Assembly (NCBI GenBank): GCA_012959805.1
Contig: DUCN01000026.1
Location: 248,001 to 312,000 of the forward strand
Source of the DNA: Myxococcales bacterium
Lineage (GTDB): Bacteria > Myxococcota_A > UBA9160 > UBA4427
Reading direction: 5' to 3'
Length of the DNA stretch: 64,000 nucleotides
A program made the translations under genes and the position numbers. Below are positions 53,202 to 63,002 of this stretch, piece by piece. Position 1 is the first letter of the stretch, and each line of letters starts with the position of its first letter. Under the pieces are notes generated by a model. That model saw only the letters and a program-made list of their open reading frames with translations. It was not told the DNA's origin and made no database searches.

Positions 53202-53720
53202 TTAGCTCGCCGAGTCCTTCGCGTCATCGCAATACTGATACACGCCCCACTGGCCCGGGGTTTCAGAAACGCTCAGTCGCAATTTCTGAATCTGCGTACG
53301 CCCAAACTCCTTGCCGATTCGCCTCACGAGTTCCCGTCCAATCCAGGTCGCAAGGTTTTCAGCTGAGGTGTTATTCACGGGCAGAACCAGGACTTCATCC
53401 GACGGGGCGAGATAGCGACACTCCCGATAGACCACGTCCGTATGGCCGTCGGCGCGCTCCTTGATTTCGAGTTCGGGATGCTCCCCGGGAAGGATCCATC
53501 GTTCATCGAGAGAATCACATAACTCGCGAATCATCGGCTTCACCAGGATGAAATCGATGACGAGACCTCGATCCGTGAGTTGGCCTTCGATCTCGGCATC
53601 TACATGATAGTTGTGGCCGTGAAGTCGCTCCTTCGAACCATCGGGAAAGATCAAGAAATGTGCGCAGGAGAACTTGAAATACTCCTTGTGCATGTGAATG
53701 GCCCATCGTTCACTACTCAC
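53202..53720 (-). CDS. 6-pyruvoyl-tetrahydropterin synthase family, PTPS-III-like active site
   Basis: 172 residues. The zinc ligands are in FSCAHFLIFPDG and RLHGHNYHV, NTSAENLATWIGREL is the T-fold helix, and the pterin-anchoring Glu lies in SVSETPG. In QueD and mammalian PTPS a Cys precedes the HGH motif; here the residues are K-E-R-L-H-G-H, giving the E-x-x-H-G-H arrangement of PTPS-III. Enzymes of that type convert dihydroneopterin triphosphate to 6-hydroxymethyl-dihydropterin and replace FolB in folate synthesis. The start is GTG at 53720, six bases after a strong GGGGGAGG. An internal Met (10) is a weaker choice. Confidence 0.8.
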   Translation of the reverse strand: MSSERWAIHMHKEYFKFSCAHFLIFPDGSKERLHGHNYHVDAEIEGQLTDRGLVIDFILVKPMIRELCDSLDERWILPGEHPELEIKERADGHTDVVYRECRYLAPSDEVLVLPVNNTSAENLATWIGRELVRRIGKEFGRTQIQKLRLSVSETPGQWGVYQYCDDAKDSAS

Positions 53721-53746
53721 TTACGTCCTCCCCCTGGCCGCTCGAC

Positions 53747-54424
53747 TCAGCCAATCGCCGTGCCGGCATCCGTTCCCGCAAAGGGACCCTGAGCAAGCCA
53801 TCCGATCAGATCGCGCAAAGCGTTCTGATTGATCTCGTGCCCCATTTCATATTCTCCCCAGGCAGGCTCGATGCCAAGCTCCCCGAGCTTGTCCCGCGCC
53901 TCCTTGGCATTATCGATGGCCACCATCGGATCACTCGTTCCATGAATCAGCAGTGTCGCCAGAGATGAGCGTGCCTCGTCGTCTTTGAGTCCTGAAACGA
54001 CTGCGTCGGGAAGCCAACTCGAAAGCGCGACCAGAGCCGAGAACCTCTCAGGACGGCCGAGAGCGAGATCGTATGCCATGACGCCCCCCTGACTGAATCC
54101 AAGCAGGACAAGGCGTTCCGGATCAATCGGATAGCGCTCCATCGCATCTTCGATAAAGCCTTCGAGCAGGCCGCGGGCTCCCACCAGCGAAGCGGGTTCG
54201 ATCTCTCCGGCCTGCGAGAGCGGAAACCAGCCATAAGCACGCTGACCCGGCGCGGATTCGATCATCATCGGTCCCTGAGGACAGATGAAGAGAACCTCAC
54301 CCTCCTGAATATGCGGGGCAATTCCCAATAGATCATGGGCGCTGGCGCCAAATCCGTGCAGGGCCACGATGGTCGGGAAGGGGCCTCGACCGACGGGTAC
54401 GTGCGCCGTATGCATCAATTCCAT
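53747..54424 (-). CDS. Alpha/beta hydrolase, phospholipase/carboxylesterase family
   Basis: 225 residues. It contains the oxyanion-hole HGFGASAHDLLGIAP, the nucleophile elbow GFSQGGVMAYDLAL (Ser in G-x-S-x-G), the Asp in LLIHGTSDPMVAI and the catalytic His in YEMGHEINQNAL, so the triad is complete. It is cytoplasmic; relatives hydrolyse short acyl esters or lysophospholipids. The start is ATG at 54424 after AAGGAGAATCATTTTC; the longer frame to 54574 is not supported. It lies just after the PTPS-like gene's 5' end on the same strand, with leuC divergent. Confidence 0.9.
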   Translation of the reverse strand: MELMHTAHVPVGRGPFPTIVALHGFGASAHDLLGIAPHIQEGEVLFICPQGPMMIESAPGQRAYGWFPLSQAGEIEPASLVGARGLLEGFIEDAMERYPIDPERLVLLGFSQGGVMAYDLALGRPERFSALVALSSWLPDAVVSGLKDDEARSSLATLLIHGTSDPMVAIDNAKEARDKLGELGIEPAWGEYEMGHEINQNALRDLIGWLAQGPFAGTDAGTAIG

Positions 54425-54605
54425 GAAAATGATTCTCCTTGTCCCCGCTGGGTCGTCCAATTGGGAAGCCTCGACCCCGAACGGTCGTTCGGACTCGCGC
54501 TTTCGCGCGGGCGGAGAGTAGAGGACTAGCCCGGTCGTGCTATCCATGCCTGGCTTTCCGCAGAGTGCGGGCAAAGCCCGCCCCGATGCAAGGACAAGAG
54601 ATTAC

Positions 54606-56015
54606 ATGGCCGAACCAAAGAAGAATCTGTTCCAAAAGGTCTGGGACGCCCATCGCGTGAGTGAATTGGCCTCGGGCCAGACCCAATTACTGATCGGCAC
54701 CCACCTCATCCACGAAGTCACGAGCCCTCAGGCCTTCGCCATGTTGAGCGAACTCAAGCTGCCCGTGCGTTTTCCCAAGCGGACCTTCGCCACGGTCGAT
54801 CACATCATTCCCACCGATGACCAGTCTCGCCCGCTGAAAGATGACCTCGCCGAAGCCATGATGAGCGAGCTCGAGCAGAACTGTCGCGAGCACGACATCC
54901 AGTTTTTCGGGCCCGAATCCGGCGCCCAGGGCATCGTTCATGTCATCGGCCCGGAACTCGGCCTGACCCAGCCCGGCATGACGATCGCTTGCGGCGACTC
55001 CCATACCTCCACCCACGGCGCGTTCGGCGCCATCGCCTTCGGCATCGGCACGAGCCAGGTCCGCGATCTCCTGGCGACCCAGTGTCTGGCGATTTCACCG
55101 CTCAAGGTCCGTCGCATCGAAGTCACGGGCGAGCTCGCACCCGGTGTTTTCGCCAAGGACGTCATCCTCGCGATCATCCGCAAGCTCGGAGTGAACGGCG
55201 GCGTGGGGTATGCCTACGAATACGCGGGCCCCGTGCTCGATGCGATGTCGATGGAAGAGCGCATGACGGTCTGCAATATGTCGATCGAGGGCGGCGCACG
55301 CTGCGGCTATGTGAACCCCGATGCGGAAACGATCGAGTATCTGCGCGGCCGACGATATACGCCGGATAATTCTGAATTCGAAACAAAGGCGGCCGCCTGG
55401 CTGGCCTTGGCCAGCGATGACGGTGCGAGTTATGACGACGTCGTCGAAATCGACGGCTCCGCTATCGAGCCTTCCATTACCTGGGGTATCCATCCCGGAC
55501 ATAATATCGGGATCAGTGAATCCATCCCGACGCCTCACGACACGCCCGACGAAGAACGGGCCGGCGTCGAAGAAGCGCTCGAGTACATGGACTTCGTCGC
55601 GGGAGCCTCGATTGCGGGCACCCCTATCGACGTCGCCTTCATCGGCTCTTGCACCAATGGTCGGATCTCGGATCTGCGCGAAGCCGCCAAGGTCGCGGCC
55701 ACAGGACATGTGAAGGCGGGCGTTCGCGCGCTGGTCGTTCCCGGATCGGCAGACGTCCGAAAGCAGGCCGAAGCCGAAGGATTGGACGAAGTCTTCCGCA
55801 AGGCGGGATTCGATTGGCGAGAGCCGGGCTGTTCGATGTGTCTCGCCATGAATCCAGACAAGCTGCGAGGTCGCGAAGTCTGCGCCTCGTCGAGCAATCG
55901 AAATTTCAAGGGACGCCAAGGATCGCCTTCGGGCCGAACACTTCTCATGTCACCGGCCATGGTGGCGGCGGCGGCGATCGCGGGAGAAGTCGTCGACATC
56001 CGCAAGAGTCATTGA
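54606..56015 (+). CDS. leuC: 3-isopropylmalate dehydratase large subunit
   Basis: 469 residues, aconitase family. It isomerises 2-isopropylmalate to 3-isopropylmalate in leucine synthesis with LeuD. Signatures are [39 protein letters not shown] (cluster Cys) and [14 protein letters not shown] (two further cluster Cys), giving the three ligands of the 4Fe-4S centre, plus [19 protein letters not shown] for substrate binding. The start at 54606 is where family proteins begin; the frame opens at 54537 with unrelated residues. leuD follows 48 bases downstream. leuA and leuB are not in the window. Confidence 0.96.
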   Translation: MAEPKKNLFQKVWDAHRVSELASGQTQLLIGTHLIHEVTSPQAFAMLSELKLPVRFPKRTFATVDHIIPTDDQSRPLKDDLAEAMMSELEQNCREHDIQFFGPESGAQGIVHVIGPELGLTQPGMTIACGDSHTSTHGAFGAIAFGIGTSQVRDLLATQCLAISPLKVRRIEVTGELAPGVFAKDVILAIIRKLGVNGGVGYAYEYAGPVLDAMSMEERMTVCNMSIEGGARCGYVNPDAETIEYLRGRRYTPDNSEFETKAAAWLALASDDGASYDDVVEIDGSAIEPSITWGIHPGHNIGISESIPTPHDTPDEERAGVEEALEYMDFVAGASIAGTPIDVAFIGSCTNGRISDLREAAKVAATGHVKAGVRALVVPGSADVRKQAEAEGLDEVFRKAGFDWREPGCSMCLAMNPDKLRGREVCASSSNRNFKGRQGSPSGRTLLMSPAMVAAAAIAGEVVDIRKSH

Positions 56016-56063
56016 TTTGCTGATCCACTTTCCAGGCAGGCCATTTTCTAGATAGGAATTGCA

Positions 56064-56675
56064 ATGAGCAACACGAATGACGAGCTGATTCGAATCGACT
56101 CTGTAGAAGGAACGGGATGTGTCGTCCGTGGCGACGACGTGGACACGGACCGGATCATCCCCGCTCGCTTCATGAAGGTCGTCACCTTTGACGACATGGG
56201 TCGACATGCCTTCGAGGACGCGCGCAAGGCCGCCAAGGGAAAGCACCCCCTCGATGACGAACGATTCTCCGATGCAGCCATCCTGGTCGTCGGCCAGAAT
56301 TTTGGTTGCGGGTCTTCCCGAGAGCATGCCCCTCAGGCCCTCATGCGATTTGGATTCAAGGCCTTCGTCGGCGGGTCATTTGCCGAGATCTTTGCCGGCA
56401 ACTGCACCAGCCTCGGCTTGCCCTGCGTGACGTTAGGCGATAGTGACCTCGCCAAATTGATGGGCACAGTCGAACTCGATCCGGCCGGAAAGATCGAGAT
56501 CGACATTCGAACCCGTCGACTCACATGCCGCGCGGGCGAAATGTCGGTCGGGATTCCCGATGGCGTCCGGCATCAACTCCTCGAAGGAGATTGGGACGCG
56601 ACGCGCGTCCTCATGGCCGCCGGCGACCGAATCGAAAAGACCGCGGCAGCCCTCCCCTACTCGCCAACTGCCTAA
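56064..56675 (+). CDS. leuD: 3-isopropylmalate dehydratase small subunit
   Basis: 203 residues, the swivelling domain partner of LeuC. It has GDDVDTDRIIPARFMK, LVVGQNFGCGSSREHAPQAL (substrate-binding loop), GGSFAEIFAGNCTSLGLPCV and IPDGVRHQLLEGDWDATRVL. Length and motifs are normal. Its stop overlaps by four bases the stop of the convergent enoyl-CoA hydratase gene. Confidence 0.95.
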   Translation: MSNTNDELIRIDSVEGTGCVVRGDDVDTDRIIPARFMKVVTFDDMGRHAFEDARKAAKGKHPLDDERFSDAAILVVGQNFGCGSSREHAPQALMRFGFKAFVGGSFAEIFAGNCTSLGLPCVTLGDSDLAKLMGTVELDPAGKIEIDIRTRRLTCRAGEMSVGIPDGVRHQLLEGDWDATRVLMAAGDRIEKTAAALPYSPTA

Positions 56676-57457
56676 CGGCCTTTGAAGTCGGGATCTCGCT
56701 TCTCGAGGAAGGCCGTCGTTCCTTCGACTCGATCCTCGGACGCAAAGACCAATCCAAATGCGCGCTGCTCCAGCGCGTGCGCGGTCCGCACGTCCGCATC
56801 CTGTCCGTCCTGCATCACCTGCTTCGCGATTCGAATCGCGATCGGGCCGCGCCCCGCCATGGACTCACCCGCCGCCAATGCCGCTGGAAGCAGTTCCTCG
56901 TGTGGGAACACCCGATTGACGAGACCGATCCGCGCGGCTTCATCCGCTTTCAAGGGCTCGGCGACCAGGACGAGTTCCTTCGCCCAGGCCAATCCGACTC
57001 GCCGAACCAGCCGACTGGTTCCCCCGAAGCCGGGGATCAGCCCCAGCTTCGTCTCCGGTTGTCCGATGCGCGCCTTTTCGCTGGCGTAGATCCAATCGCA
57101 GGCGAGGGCGAGTTCGCAACCGCCGCCCAACGCAAATCCGTTCACGGCGGCGATTGTCGGAATCGCGAGCCCCTCGAGCCGAGCAAAGATTCGATGAGCC
57201 GAAGCCGAAAAGGCTTCGGCTTCGAGCGGTGTCATCGAGGTCATCTCGGAGATGTCCGCGCCCGCGATGAATGCGCGCCCCGCGCCGGTCACGACCAGCG
57301 CCCTGACCTCGCCCTTTGCGATCCCCGAATCGACTGCATCGATCGCCGCGTCGAAGGCGGCCAGCAAGTCTCCACTAATCGCGTTCAGCGCATCCGGTCG
57401 ATCGACGGTGGCGAGGGCAACCCCGGACTTGATTTCCATTTGAACGAGTTGAGACAC
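56672..57457 (-). CDS. Enoyl-CoA hydratase/isomerase family protein
   Basis: 261 residues. The CoA/oxyanion loop is GRAFIAGADISEM, and both catalytic Glu positions of enoyl-CoA hydratases are present (GFALGGGCELALACD and GQPETKLGLIPGFGGTSRL). It hydrates trans-2-enoyl-CoAs in beta-oxidation. The start is GTG at 57457 with GGAG seven bases upstream. It may work with the acyl-CoA dehydrogenase and SDR of the window but is not in an operon with them. Confidence 0.93.
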   Translation of the reverse strand: MSQLVQMEIKSGVALATVDRPDALNAISGDLLAAFDAAIDAVDSGIAKGEVRALVVTGAGRAFIAGADISEMTSMTPLEAEAFSASAHRIFARLEGLAIPTIAAVNGFALGGGCELALACDWIYASEKARIGQPETKLGLIPGFGGTSRLVRRVGLAWAKELVLVAEPLKADEAARIGLVNRVFPHEELLPAALAAGESMAGRGPIAIRIAKQVMQDGQDADVRTAHALEQRAFGLVFASEDRVEGTTAFLEKRDPDFKGR

Positions 57458-57614
57458 CGGATGCTCCTTTTTTTAACCCCTGACAAACTCTTGATTGAGA
57501 GTTGCCCGACGGATCGGCAGACGACCGAGGATAACGCGTTCGTCGGACAACCGATCTGGCTCCCCAAGCGTGATATGCTCGGCGCCACGCATTCAATCTT
57601 AAAAGGAGACTCCG

Positions 57615-58331
57615 ATGGCGACTGCCGCACCGATTCTTTCACTGCTCGCAGGCGGGATTGCACTGCTCGGCGTGGCCGGCGCATTCCTCGGGCTCGTCTC
57701 TCCCCTCATGGGTTTCCAGCTCTTCGCCGCAGGCGCACTACTCGGCGGCCTGTTGAGCGTCGTCGTCAGCTTGATCGCCACTTTCCTGACGCGCGGTGGC
57801 GCTGACCCGGCTGGACGCACAAAGGCGCTGACGGGGCTCGCCATCGGACTCGGACTGATGATCATCGTACTTGGCGCGGCTTCGACCACTGGAGACGCCC
57901 CGTCAATCAATGACATCACGACCGACCTCGACAACCCACCGGAATTCACCTCCTCGACCGTGGTTCCCGATTACGTCGGACGCAACATGAACTACCCGGA
58001 AGAGTTCAAGAGTGTGGTTCGCGAATCCTATCCCGACCTGGCTCCGCTACAGGTCGCCACGTCGAAAGACGAGACGTATGCGCGGGCCATCGCAATCGCG
58101 GAGGAGATGGACTGGGAGATCGTCGCGCGAAGTGAGAGTCAGGGCGCCTTCGATGCACAGGACGTGTCGGCGACATTTCGTTTCGTCGACGACATCGTCG
58201 TGCGGGTGACGGCGACGGGTTCCGGCGCGCGAATCGACATGCGATCGAAGTCGAGAGACGGCAAGAGCGATCTCGGCGCAAACGCCGCTCGCATCCGCGC
58301 CTACTTCGAACGGTTCACTGCAGGCTCGTAG
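57615..58331 (+). CDS. DUF1499 family membrane protein
   Basis: 238 residues. Three hydrophobic segments (7-25, 30-58, 72-92) are followed by a soluble DUF1499 domain with its usual marks: SINDITTDLDNPPEF, FRFVDDIVVRV and RIDMRSKSRDGKSDLGANAA. The function of the family is not established. The start is supported by AAGGAG seven bases before the ATG. Confidence 0.88.
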   Translation: MATAAPILSLLAGGIALLGVAGAFLGLVSPLMGFQLFAAGALLGGLLSVVVSLIATFLTRGGADPAGRTKALTGLAIGLGLMIIVLGAASTTGDAPSINDITTDLDNPPEFTSSTVVPDYVGRNMNYPEEFKSVVRESYPDLAPLQVATSKDETYARAIAIAEEMDWEIVARSESQGAFDAQDVSATFRFVDDIVVRVTATGSGARIDMRSKSRDGKSDLGANAARIRAYFERFTAGS

Positions 58332-58340
58332 CGGCGGGGG

Positions 58341-59285
58341 TCAATCGACGATCGCCCCGCATAATCGGACAATCGCCAACATCGCGTCAAAGGTCTGAGA
58401 CGTACGCGCGGCCACGCCGCCCAACGACAGTTCCGCAAATCCCGCGTCTCCAGCCTGCTCCGCGAGCACGCCTTCGAGCAATTCCGTCACATCAAAAGTC
58501 GCGCCGGGCAACGCCTGGGCGTCGCAGGTCAGCAGCACACGAACGGTCGAGACGGCGTCGATCTGCCGACTCCGAAACCCCTTCTCGAGCGCGCGTCCAC
58601 ACCATTGCAGCGCTTCGTCACCAAAATCGTGGGCCACGTTCGTAAAGAAGTGGGCATTCGCCATGAGTGCCGAATACCCGTCCTGCTCTATCGATTCGGG
58701 CTCGAATTGACTCTCGAGAAATTCACCCGCTGCCTCGAGCAGACCCGGACGTGAGACCGGCGTCTGGCCCAGAACTCCGGCGACCATGCCCGTCCAAAAA
58801 ACATCGGCCTGGGTCGCCGCGTTCCCAGCGCCATCCATGGCACTGGGAACGCGAAAGGCCCCGTCCGACGCTTGCAGTCCCGCAAGCGCCTCAGCCGCCC
58901 GCTCCACCCATGCTGCATGCATCTGTTTCGCATCGGCCGCCATCAAGAGTCCTTCGAGGGTGCCCACGATGCTGCGCGGATCAGACTCGAGCGAGTCGAA
59001 TGACGTGCTTGGAAATCCAGGTGCCCCCCCCGAAATCAGTGTCGAGACAGGCAGACTGCCGTCCTCGAACTGCGTTGCCGCGATCGCTTCGGTCAGCTCC
59101 TCGGCCGGACATGCCTGGCAGAGAACCCGGGCCCGCAATCTTGCCCAGACGTCTTCTGATCCCTCCAGAAAGTCGTACGCGCGCTGGAGCGAATCGGCCG
59201 ATCGATGACGAAGATCGATGACACGCGCCGAATCGTCGCTTCCCGAATCCCCTCCACCCCCTATATCCAGATGAATGATGCTCAT
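58341..59285 (-). CDS. Alpha-toroid protein, prenyltransferase/squalene-cyclase-repeat-like
   Basis: About 314 residues of Ala/Leu-rich helices with squalene-cyclase-like repeats: AATQFEDGSLPVSTLI, AGLQASDGAFRVPS and TQADVFWTGMVAGVLGQ. The repeated Q-x-x-D-G-x-F/L pattern is the QW-like turn of the alpha/alpha toroid fold. The DxDD or DDxxD catalytic motifs of cyclases are not visible, so an enzymatic role is doubtful. The start is Met at 59285 rather than the upstream 59312. It diverges from the YyaL-type gene, with about 80 bases between them. Confidence 0.55.
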   Translation of the reverse strand: MSIIHLDIGGGGDSGSDDSARVIDLRHRSADSLQRAYDFLEGSEDVWARLRARVLCQACPAEELTEAIAATQFEDGSLPVSTLISGGAPGFPSTSFDSLESDPRSIVGTLEGLLMAADAKQMHAAWVERAAEALAGLQASDGAFRVPSAMDGAGNAATQADVFWTGMVAGVLGQTPVSRPGLLEAAGEFLESQFEPESIEQDGYSALMANAHFFTNVAHDFGDEALQWCGRALEKGFRSRQIDAVSTVRVLLTCDAQALPGATFDVTELLEGVLAEQAGDAGFAELSLGGVAARTSQTFDAMLAIVRLCGAIVD

Positions 59286-59363
59286 GGCGGACAACGTAGT
59301 CCGCCCGCGCATTCCTCGCCGCGTGCCGATGGGGGAATCATCCGGCTAGACTCCGCCGTCGAC

Positions 59364-61499
59364 ATGACCAAAATGCCCACCGACGAATCCGCGAAGCCGA
59401 ACCCCACAACGAATCGACTCGCCGCCGAAACGAGCGCCTATCTACGCCAACACGAACACAACCCGGTGGAGTGGTATCCCTGGGGTCGCGAAGCCCTTGA
59501 TCGCGCGCGCGAAGAAGATCGCCCCCTGCTGGTTTCGATCGGCTACAGCGCCTGCCATTGGTGTCATGTGATGGAACGTGAGTGCTTCGAAAATCCTGAG
59601 ATCGCAGCGTTGATGAACGAGTCCTTCATCAATATCAAGGTCGATCGTGAAGAGCGGCCCGATATCGACCGAATCTACATGGACGCCTCCATGCGTCTGA
59701 ACGGCCACGGCGGCTGGCCACTCAACGCCATCTGCACGCCGGACGGCCGCCCCTTCTACGTCGGGACCTACTTCCCACCGGAGCGCCACGACAACATGCC
59801 TGGCTTTCCCGAGATCATCAGCGCCATCACGCAGGCCTGGCGAGAGCGGAGATCCGCGATCGAGGACAACGCAGGCCAGATCGCGACCGCCTTGCGTACG
59901 CGGCCAGAAGGAGAATCGACTCATACGTTCGGACCTGACACCATTCGCGAGGCCGCCCGTCTGATCATGCGCAGTGCCGACATGACACATGGCGGTTTCG
60001 GACAGGCACCAAAATTCCCAACGCCGACCAATCTCGAATTCCTTACGACCGCCCTCGATTTCCTCGAAGACTCGGAAGCTTCCTCCATCGCGCGCTTCCT
60101 GACTCAAACCGCGCGCGAAATGGCGCGACGCGGATTATATGACCAGCTCGCGGGTGGATTTCATCGCTATTGCGTCGATGCGAATTGGACGATCCCACAT
60201 TTCGAAAAGATGCTTTACGACCAGGGGCAGCTGCTTTCCTTCTATGCAGAACTCGCGCGGCGAAGTCACGACGGCAAAGATCTCGAATGGCCGGTTCGAG
60301 AAACCGTCGACTATCTACGTCGGGAAATGCGCGGCAAAGATGGCGCCTTCCATGCGAGCCAGGACGCTGACAGCGAAGGCGTCGAAGGGAAGTTCTTCGC
60401 CTGGACGCCAAACCAGATCGCCGAGGTGCTAGGCGAAGAAGCCTCCTCGTTTTGTACCGCCTACGGCGTCCGAAGCGAAGGGAATTTTGAAAACGGGACC
60501 ACCCATCTCATCGACGAAGCGCGAGACACACGCGAAAACTTCGTTTCCGCCCGCACAAAGCTTCGCGTGCAGCGAGAGACGCGAATTCCCCCGGCGACCG
60601 ACCCAAAATATGTCGCGGCCTGGAACGGCTATGCGATTTCCGGTCTTGCCCGCGCCGCATCGACCTTCGCCGACGAATCCATGCTCGAAGACGCAATCGG
60701 CGCCGCTGATTTCGTACTGACTTCGATGATCGGAGAAAACCAATCCCTCCAGCGAGTTCACAACGAGGGTCGTAGCCACACCCGAGCCTTCCTTGATGAC
60801 TATGCGTCTATGCTCACGGCCTGCCTCGATCTGCATCGAGCGGGCGCAGCGGATCGATTCTTGTCGTCGGCGATGTGGCTGGCCGATGAGATCCTTCGAT
60901 GTTATGCCGACCGCGAAACAGGTGCACTGTTCTTGACGGCCTCCGACGCCGAAGAACTCATCCATCGCCCGAGACCCGAACACGACGGCGCGACCCCCGA
61001 CGCAGCGGGGCTCGCCATACTCGGCCTCACTCGGCTGGCTGTTTTATCCGATGACCATGCGCTTAATACCTTCGTCGAGGTCGCCATTGCCGAACACGGC
61101 ATCCTCCTCGAACGATCGCCTCATGCATTCCCGACCTTGTTGCGGGCCATCGCGCTTCGCAGCCGAGGACTGGCGGTCGCCGTCATCGTCGGAGATCCAA
61201 CCGACACGGGCACCCATGCCCTGGCCGAGCGGGCGCGGCGAGTCCTCCGACCCGAAGACGCGGTCGTGGTGGTACTGAGTCCGGAAAATCGAATCGGTTC
61301 TTTAACCCAGCAGGTCGCCCCCGAACCAACTCAGACCCCCGGCGCCCCGTCGAATATCCTCGGCCTGTCGGACCATTGGCTGGCGAATCGAGTCGCGATC
61401 GAAGACCGGCCGACCGCTTATATTTGTCGCGGACAGACCTGCTCCCTTCCTATTCAAGTCCCCGCAGAATTAGTGGCCGAACTGGTTCCCGAATCGTGA
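59364..61499 (+). CDS. YyaL/SSP411-type thioredoxin-domain protein
   Basis: 711 residues. The N-terminal thioredoxin-like domain has NRLAAETSAYLRQHEHNPVE, GYSACHWCHVMERECFENPE (the CxxC-like CHWC) and NGHGGWPLNAICTPDGRPFY. An (alpha/alpha)6 glycosidase-like barrel follows: PHFEKMLYDQGQLLSFYAEL, AFHASQDADSEGVEGKFFAW, VAAWNGYAISGLARAA. This is the full architecture of the YyaL/spermatogenesis-associated 20 family, whose biochemical role is not settled. The start is Met at 59364; the frame is open to 59205 but that part is antisense to the divergent gene. Confidence 0.93.
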   Translation: MTKMPTDESAKPNPTTNRLAAETSAYLRQHEHNPVEWYPWGREALDRAREEDRPLLVSIGYSACHWCHVMERECFENPEIAALMNESFINIKVDREERPDIDRIYMDASMRLNGHGGWPLNAICTPDGRPFYVGTYFPPERHDNMPGFPEIISAITQAWRERRSAIEDNAGQIATALRTRPEGESTHTFGPDTIREAARLIMRSADMTHGGFGQAPKFPTPTNLEFLTTALDFLEDSEASSIARFLTQTAREMARRGLYDQLAGGFHRYCVDANWTIPHFEKMLYDQGQLLSFYAELARRSHDGKDLEWPVRETVDYLRREMRGKDGAFHASQDADSEGVEGKFFAWTPNQIAEVLGEEASSFCTAYGVRSEGNFENGTTHLIDEARDTRENFVSARTKLRVQRETRIPPATDPKYVAAWNGYAISGLARAASTFADESMLEDAIGAADFVLTSMIGENQSLQRVHNEGRSHTRAFLDDYASMLTACLDLHRAGAADRFLSSAMWLADEILRCYADRETGALFLTASDAEELIHRPRPEHDGATPDAAGLAILGLTRLAVLSDDHALNTFVEVAIAEHGILLERSPHAFPTLLRAIALRSRGLAVAVIVGDPTDTGTHALAERARRVLRPEDAVVVVLSPENRIGSLTQQVAPEPTQTPGAPSNILGLSDHWLANRVAIEDRPTAYICRGQTCSLPIQVPAELVAELVPES

Positions 61500-61555
61500 T
61501 GCCCGAGACAACACCAAGAACACCGAAAGCACCCAGAACACCTAAGGACTGAGCT

Positions 61556-62608
61556 ATGACGACCAAGCGGAACTCGGAAAACTACGGCACGGGACATGAT
61601 GATGGCCTCGAGCCCCTGGTGCCTCTCGACATCGGTCAATTGGATAGCGTGAACGCGCTCGTTTCAGCGATGTCCAGGACCGCGTTCGGCGGACGACGAT
61701 TAGGCGAAGCCGCAGACGCGCTCGAAGCGATGATCCGAGACGAAGACTGCTTCCGAGTCGTCACGATCTCAGGCGCCATGACGATCGCCAAGCAGGGGCT
61801 CGTGTTATGCGAGATGATCGAACGAGGCTGGGTCCAGGCGATCGTCGCAACGGGTGCATTGATGACACACGGCGTCGTCGAAGGAGCGGGCCTGCTTCAT
61901 TTCAAGCATCGGAAATCGATGCGCGACGAAGAGCTCTTCTCTCGGGGCTACAACCGTGTCTATGACACGATCGAACTCGAAAGAAATCTCGACGACACCG
62001 AAGCCTTGCTCGAGGAAGTCCTTTCGGCAATCCCAGAAGGCAGCACGCTCTCTAGCCAACAAATCCTCGCCCGCATCGGGCAGCACCTCAATCACAACAG
62101 TGCCGGTCGCGCCATTCTCGGCAGCGCTGTCCGTCACGACGTACCGATCTACGTCCCGGCCTTTACGGATTCCGAGCTGGGTCTCGACTTCGCTATCCAC
62201 AATCGCCGACTTCGCGCCGAGGGAAAGACGCCTTTCTCCTTCGACCCCTTTCTCGATCTCGAAGATTTTGCGGATCGTGTCCGGGCTCATGAACGCCTGG
62301 GGATCTTCACCATCGGCGGCGGCGTCCCCCGGAATTGGGCTCAACAAGTGGCGCCCTATCTCGAGATCAGCGCTGACCGATTGGGAACCGACGAACCGAT
62401 TCGCCGCTACCGATATGCCGTCCGGATCTGCCCGGAGCCAGACCATTTGGGTGGACTCTCTGGCTGTAGCTACACAGAGGGCGTTTCCTGGGGAAAATTC
62501 ATTCCCGAAAGCGAAGGAGGCCGACAGGTCGAAGTGTTTGCGGACGCAACCATCGCCTGGCCGATCATCGTTCGCGCCGTGATCGAGCGACTCGATTCGA
62601 GCGACTAG
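61556..62608 (+). CDS. Deoxyhypusine-synthase-like protein
   Basis: 350 residues. NAD-dependent deoxyhypusine synthase fold with VVTISGAMTIAKQGLVLCEM, VATGALMTHGVVEGAGLLHF, YVPAFTDSELGLDF, FTIGGGVPRNWAQQVAPYLE and the catalytic lysine loop EGVSWGKFIPES (Lys314), which forms the butylimine intermediate in deoxyhypusine synthase. Bacteria lack eIF5A; bacterial homologues include spermidine-dependent homospermidine synthases, so a polyamine product is the best guess. AAGGA precedes the ATG after a short AACACC-rich leader. No other polyamine genes are near. Confidence 0.88.
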   Translation: MTTKRNSENYGTGHDDGLEPLVPLDIGQLDSVNALVSAMSRTAFGGRRLGEAADALEAMIRDEDCFRVVTISGAMTIAKQGLVLCEMIERGWVQAIVATGALMTHGVVEGAGLLHFKHRKSMRDEELFSRGYNRVYDTIELERNLDDTEALLEEVLSAIPEGSTLSSQQILARIGQHLNHNSAGRAILGSAVRHDVPIYVPAFTDSELGLDFAIHNRRLRAEGKTPFSFDPFLDLEDFADRVRAHERLGIFTIGGGVPRNWAQQVAPYLEISADRLGTDEPIRRYRYAVRICPEPDHLGGLSGCSYTEGVSWGKFIPESEGGRQVEVFADATIAWPIIVRAVIERLDSSD

Positions 62609-62803
62609 CCTGCTTTCAACGCCAGGGGCTCGGGCCGACTAACGCAGATGTGCATTCGTCAACACAGCGGTGATTGTGACCAAACGGCTCAATCAAATTT
62701 CGAGTCTGGTGGAGAAAACATCGGCTGAAATCGTACGATCACGAGTTCTCGCTTCCAATTAAAAATGTCCGGGAGCCTCTCGGAATGATCATGCATAACC
62801 GCT

Positions 62804-63000
62804 GTGGCTGATTCTGCTGAAGAAGCGCTGCGCGCCCAATGGCCGGACCTTCGCATTCTTCTCGTGACCGGGTTTCCGGCCGCTGACCTTCAATCGGAAG
62901 CCGCCCGGGTCGGCATCGACGGCTTTCTCGAAAAGCCCTTCTCGCTCGAAGATCTTTCGGTTGCGATCCAGGACGCCCTCAAGGCCGCCTCACTCCGGTC
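62804..63000 (+). pseudogene. C-terminal half of a response-regulator receiver domain (remnant)
   Basis: From GTG 62804 the frame reads EALRAQWPDLRILLVTGFP, DGFLEKPFSLEDLSVAIQDA and ends this resemblance near 63000. These are the beta4-alpha5 parts of a REC domain, with the conserved Thr (LLVTG) and Lys (LEKPF). The first half, including the phosphoacceptor Asp, is missing and a TGA lies just upstream in frame. The frame then runs on antisense through prfC without a stop of its own until 63421. It is probably the relic of a hybrid histidine kinase or regulator. Confidence 0.65.
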
Positions 63001-63002
63001 GT

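Noticed and set aside
56525-57805. 426-codon plus-strand open frame
   Set aside because: It is antisense to the enoyl-CoA hydratase and overlaps leuD and the DUF1499 gene; no protein-like features.
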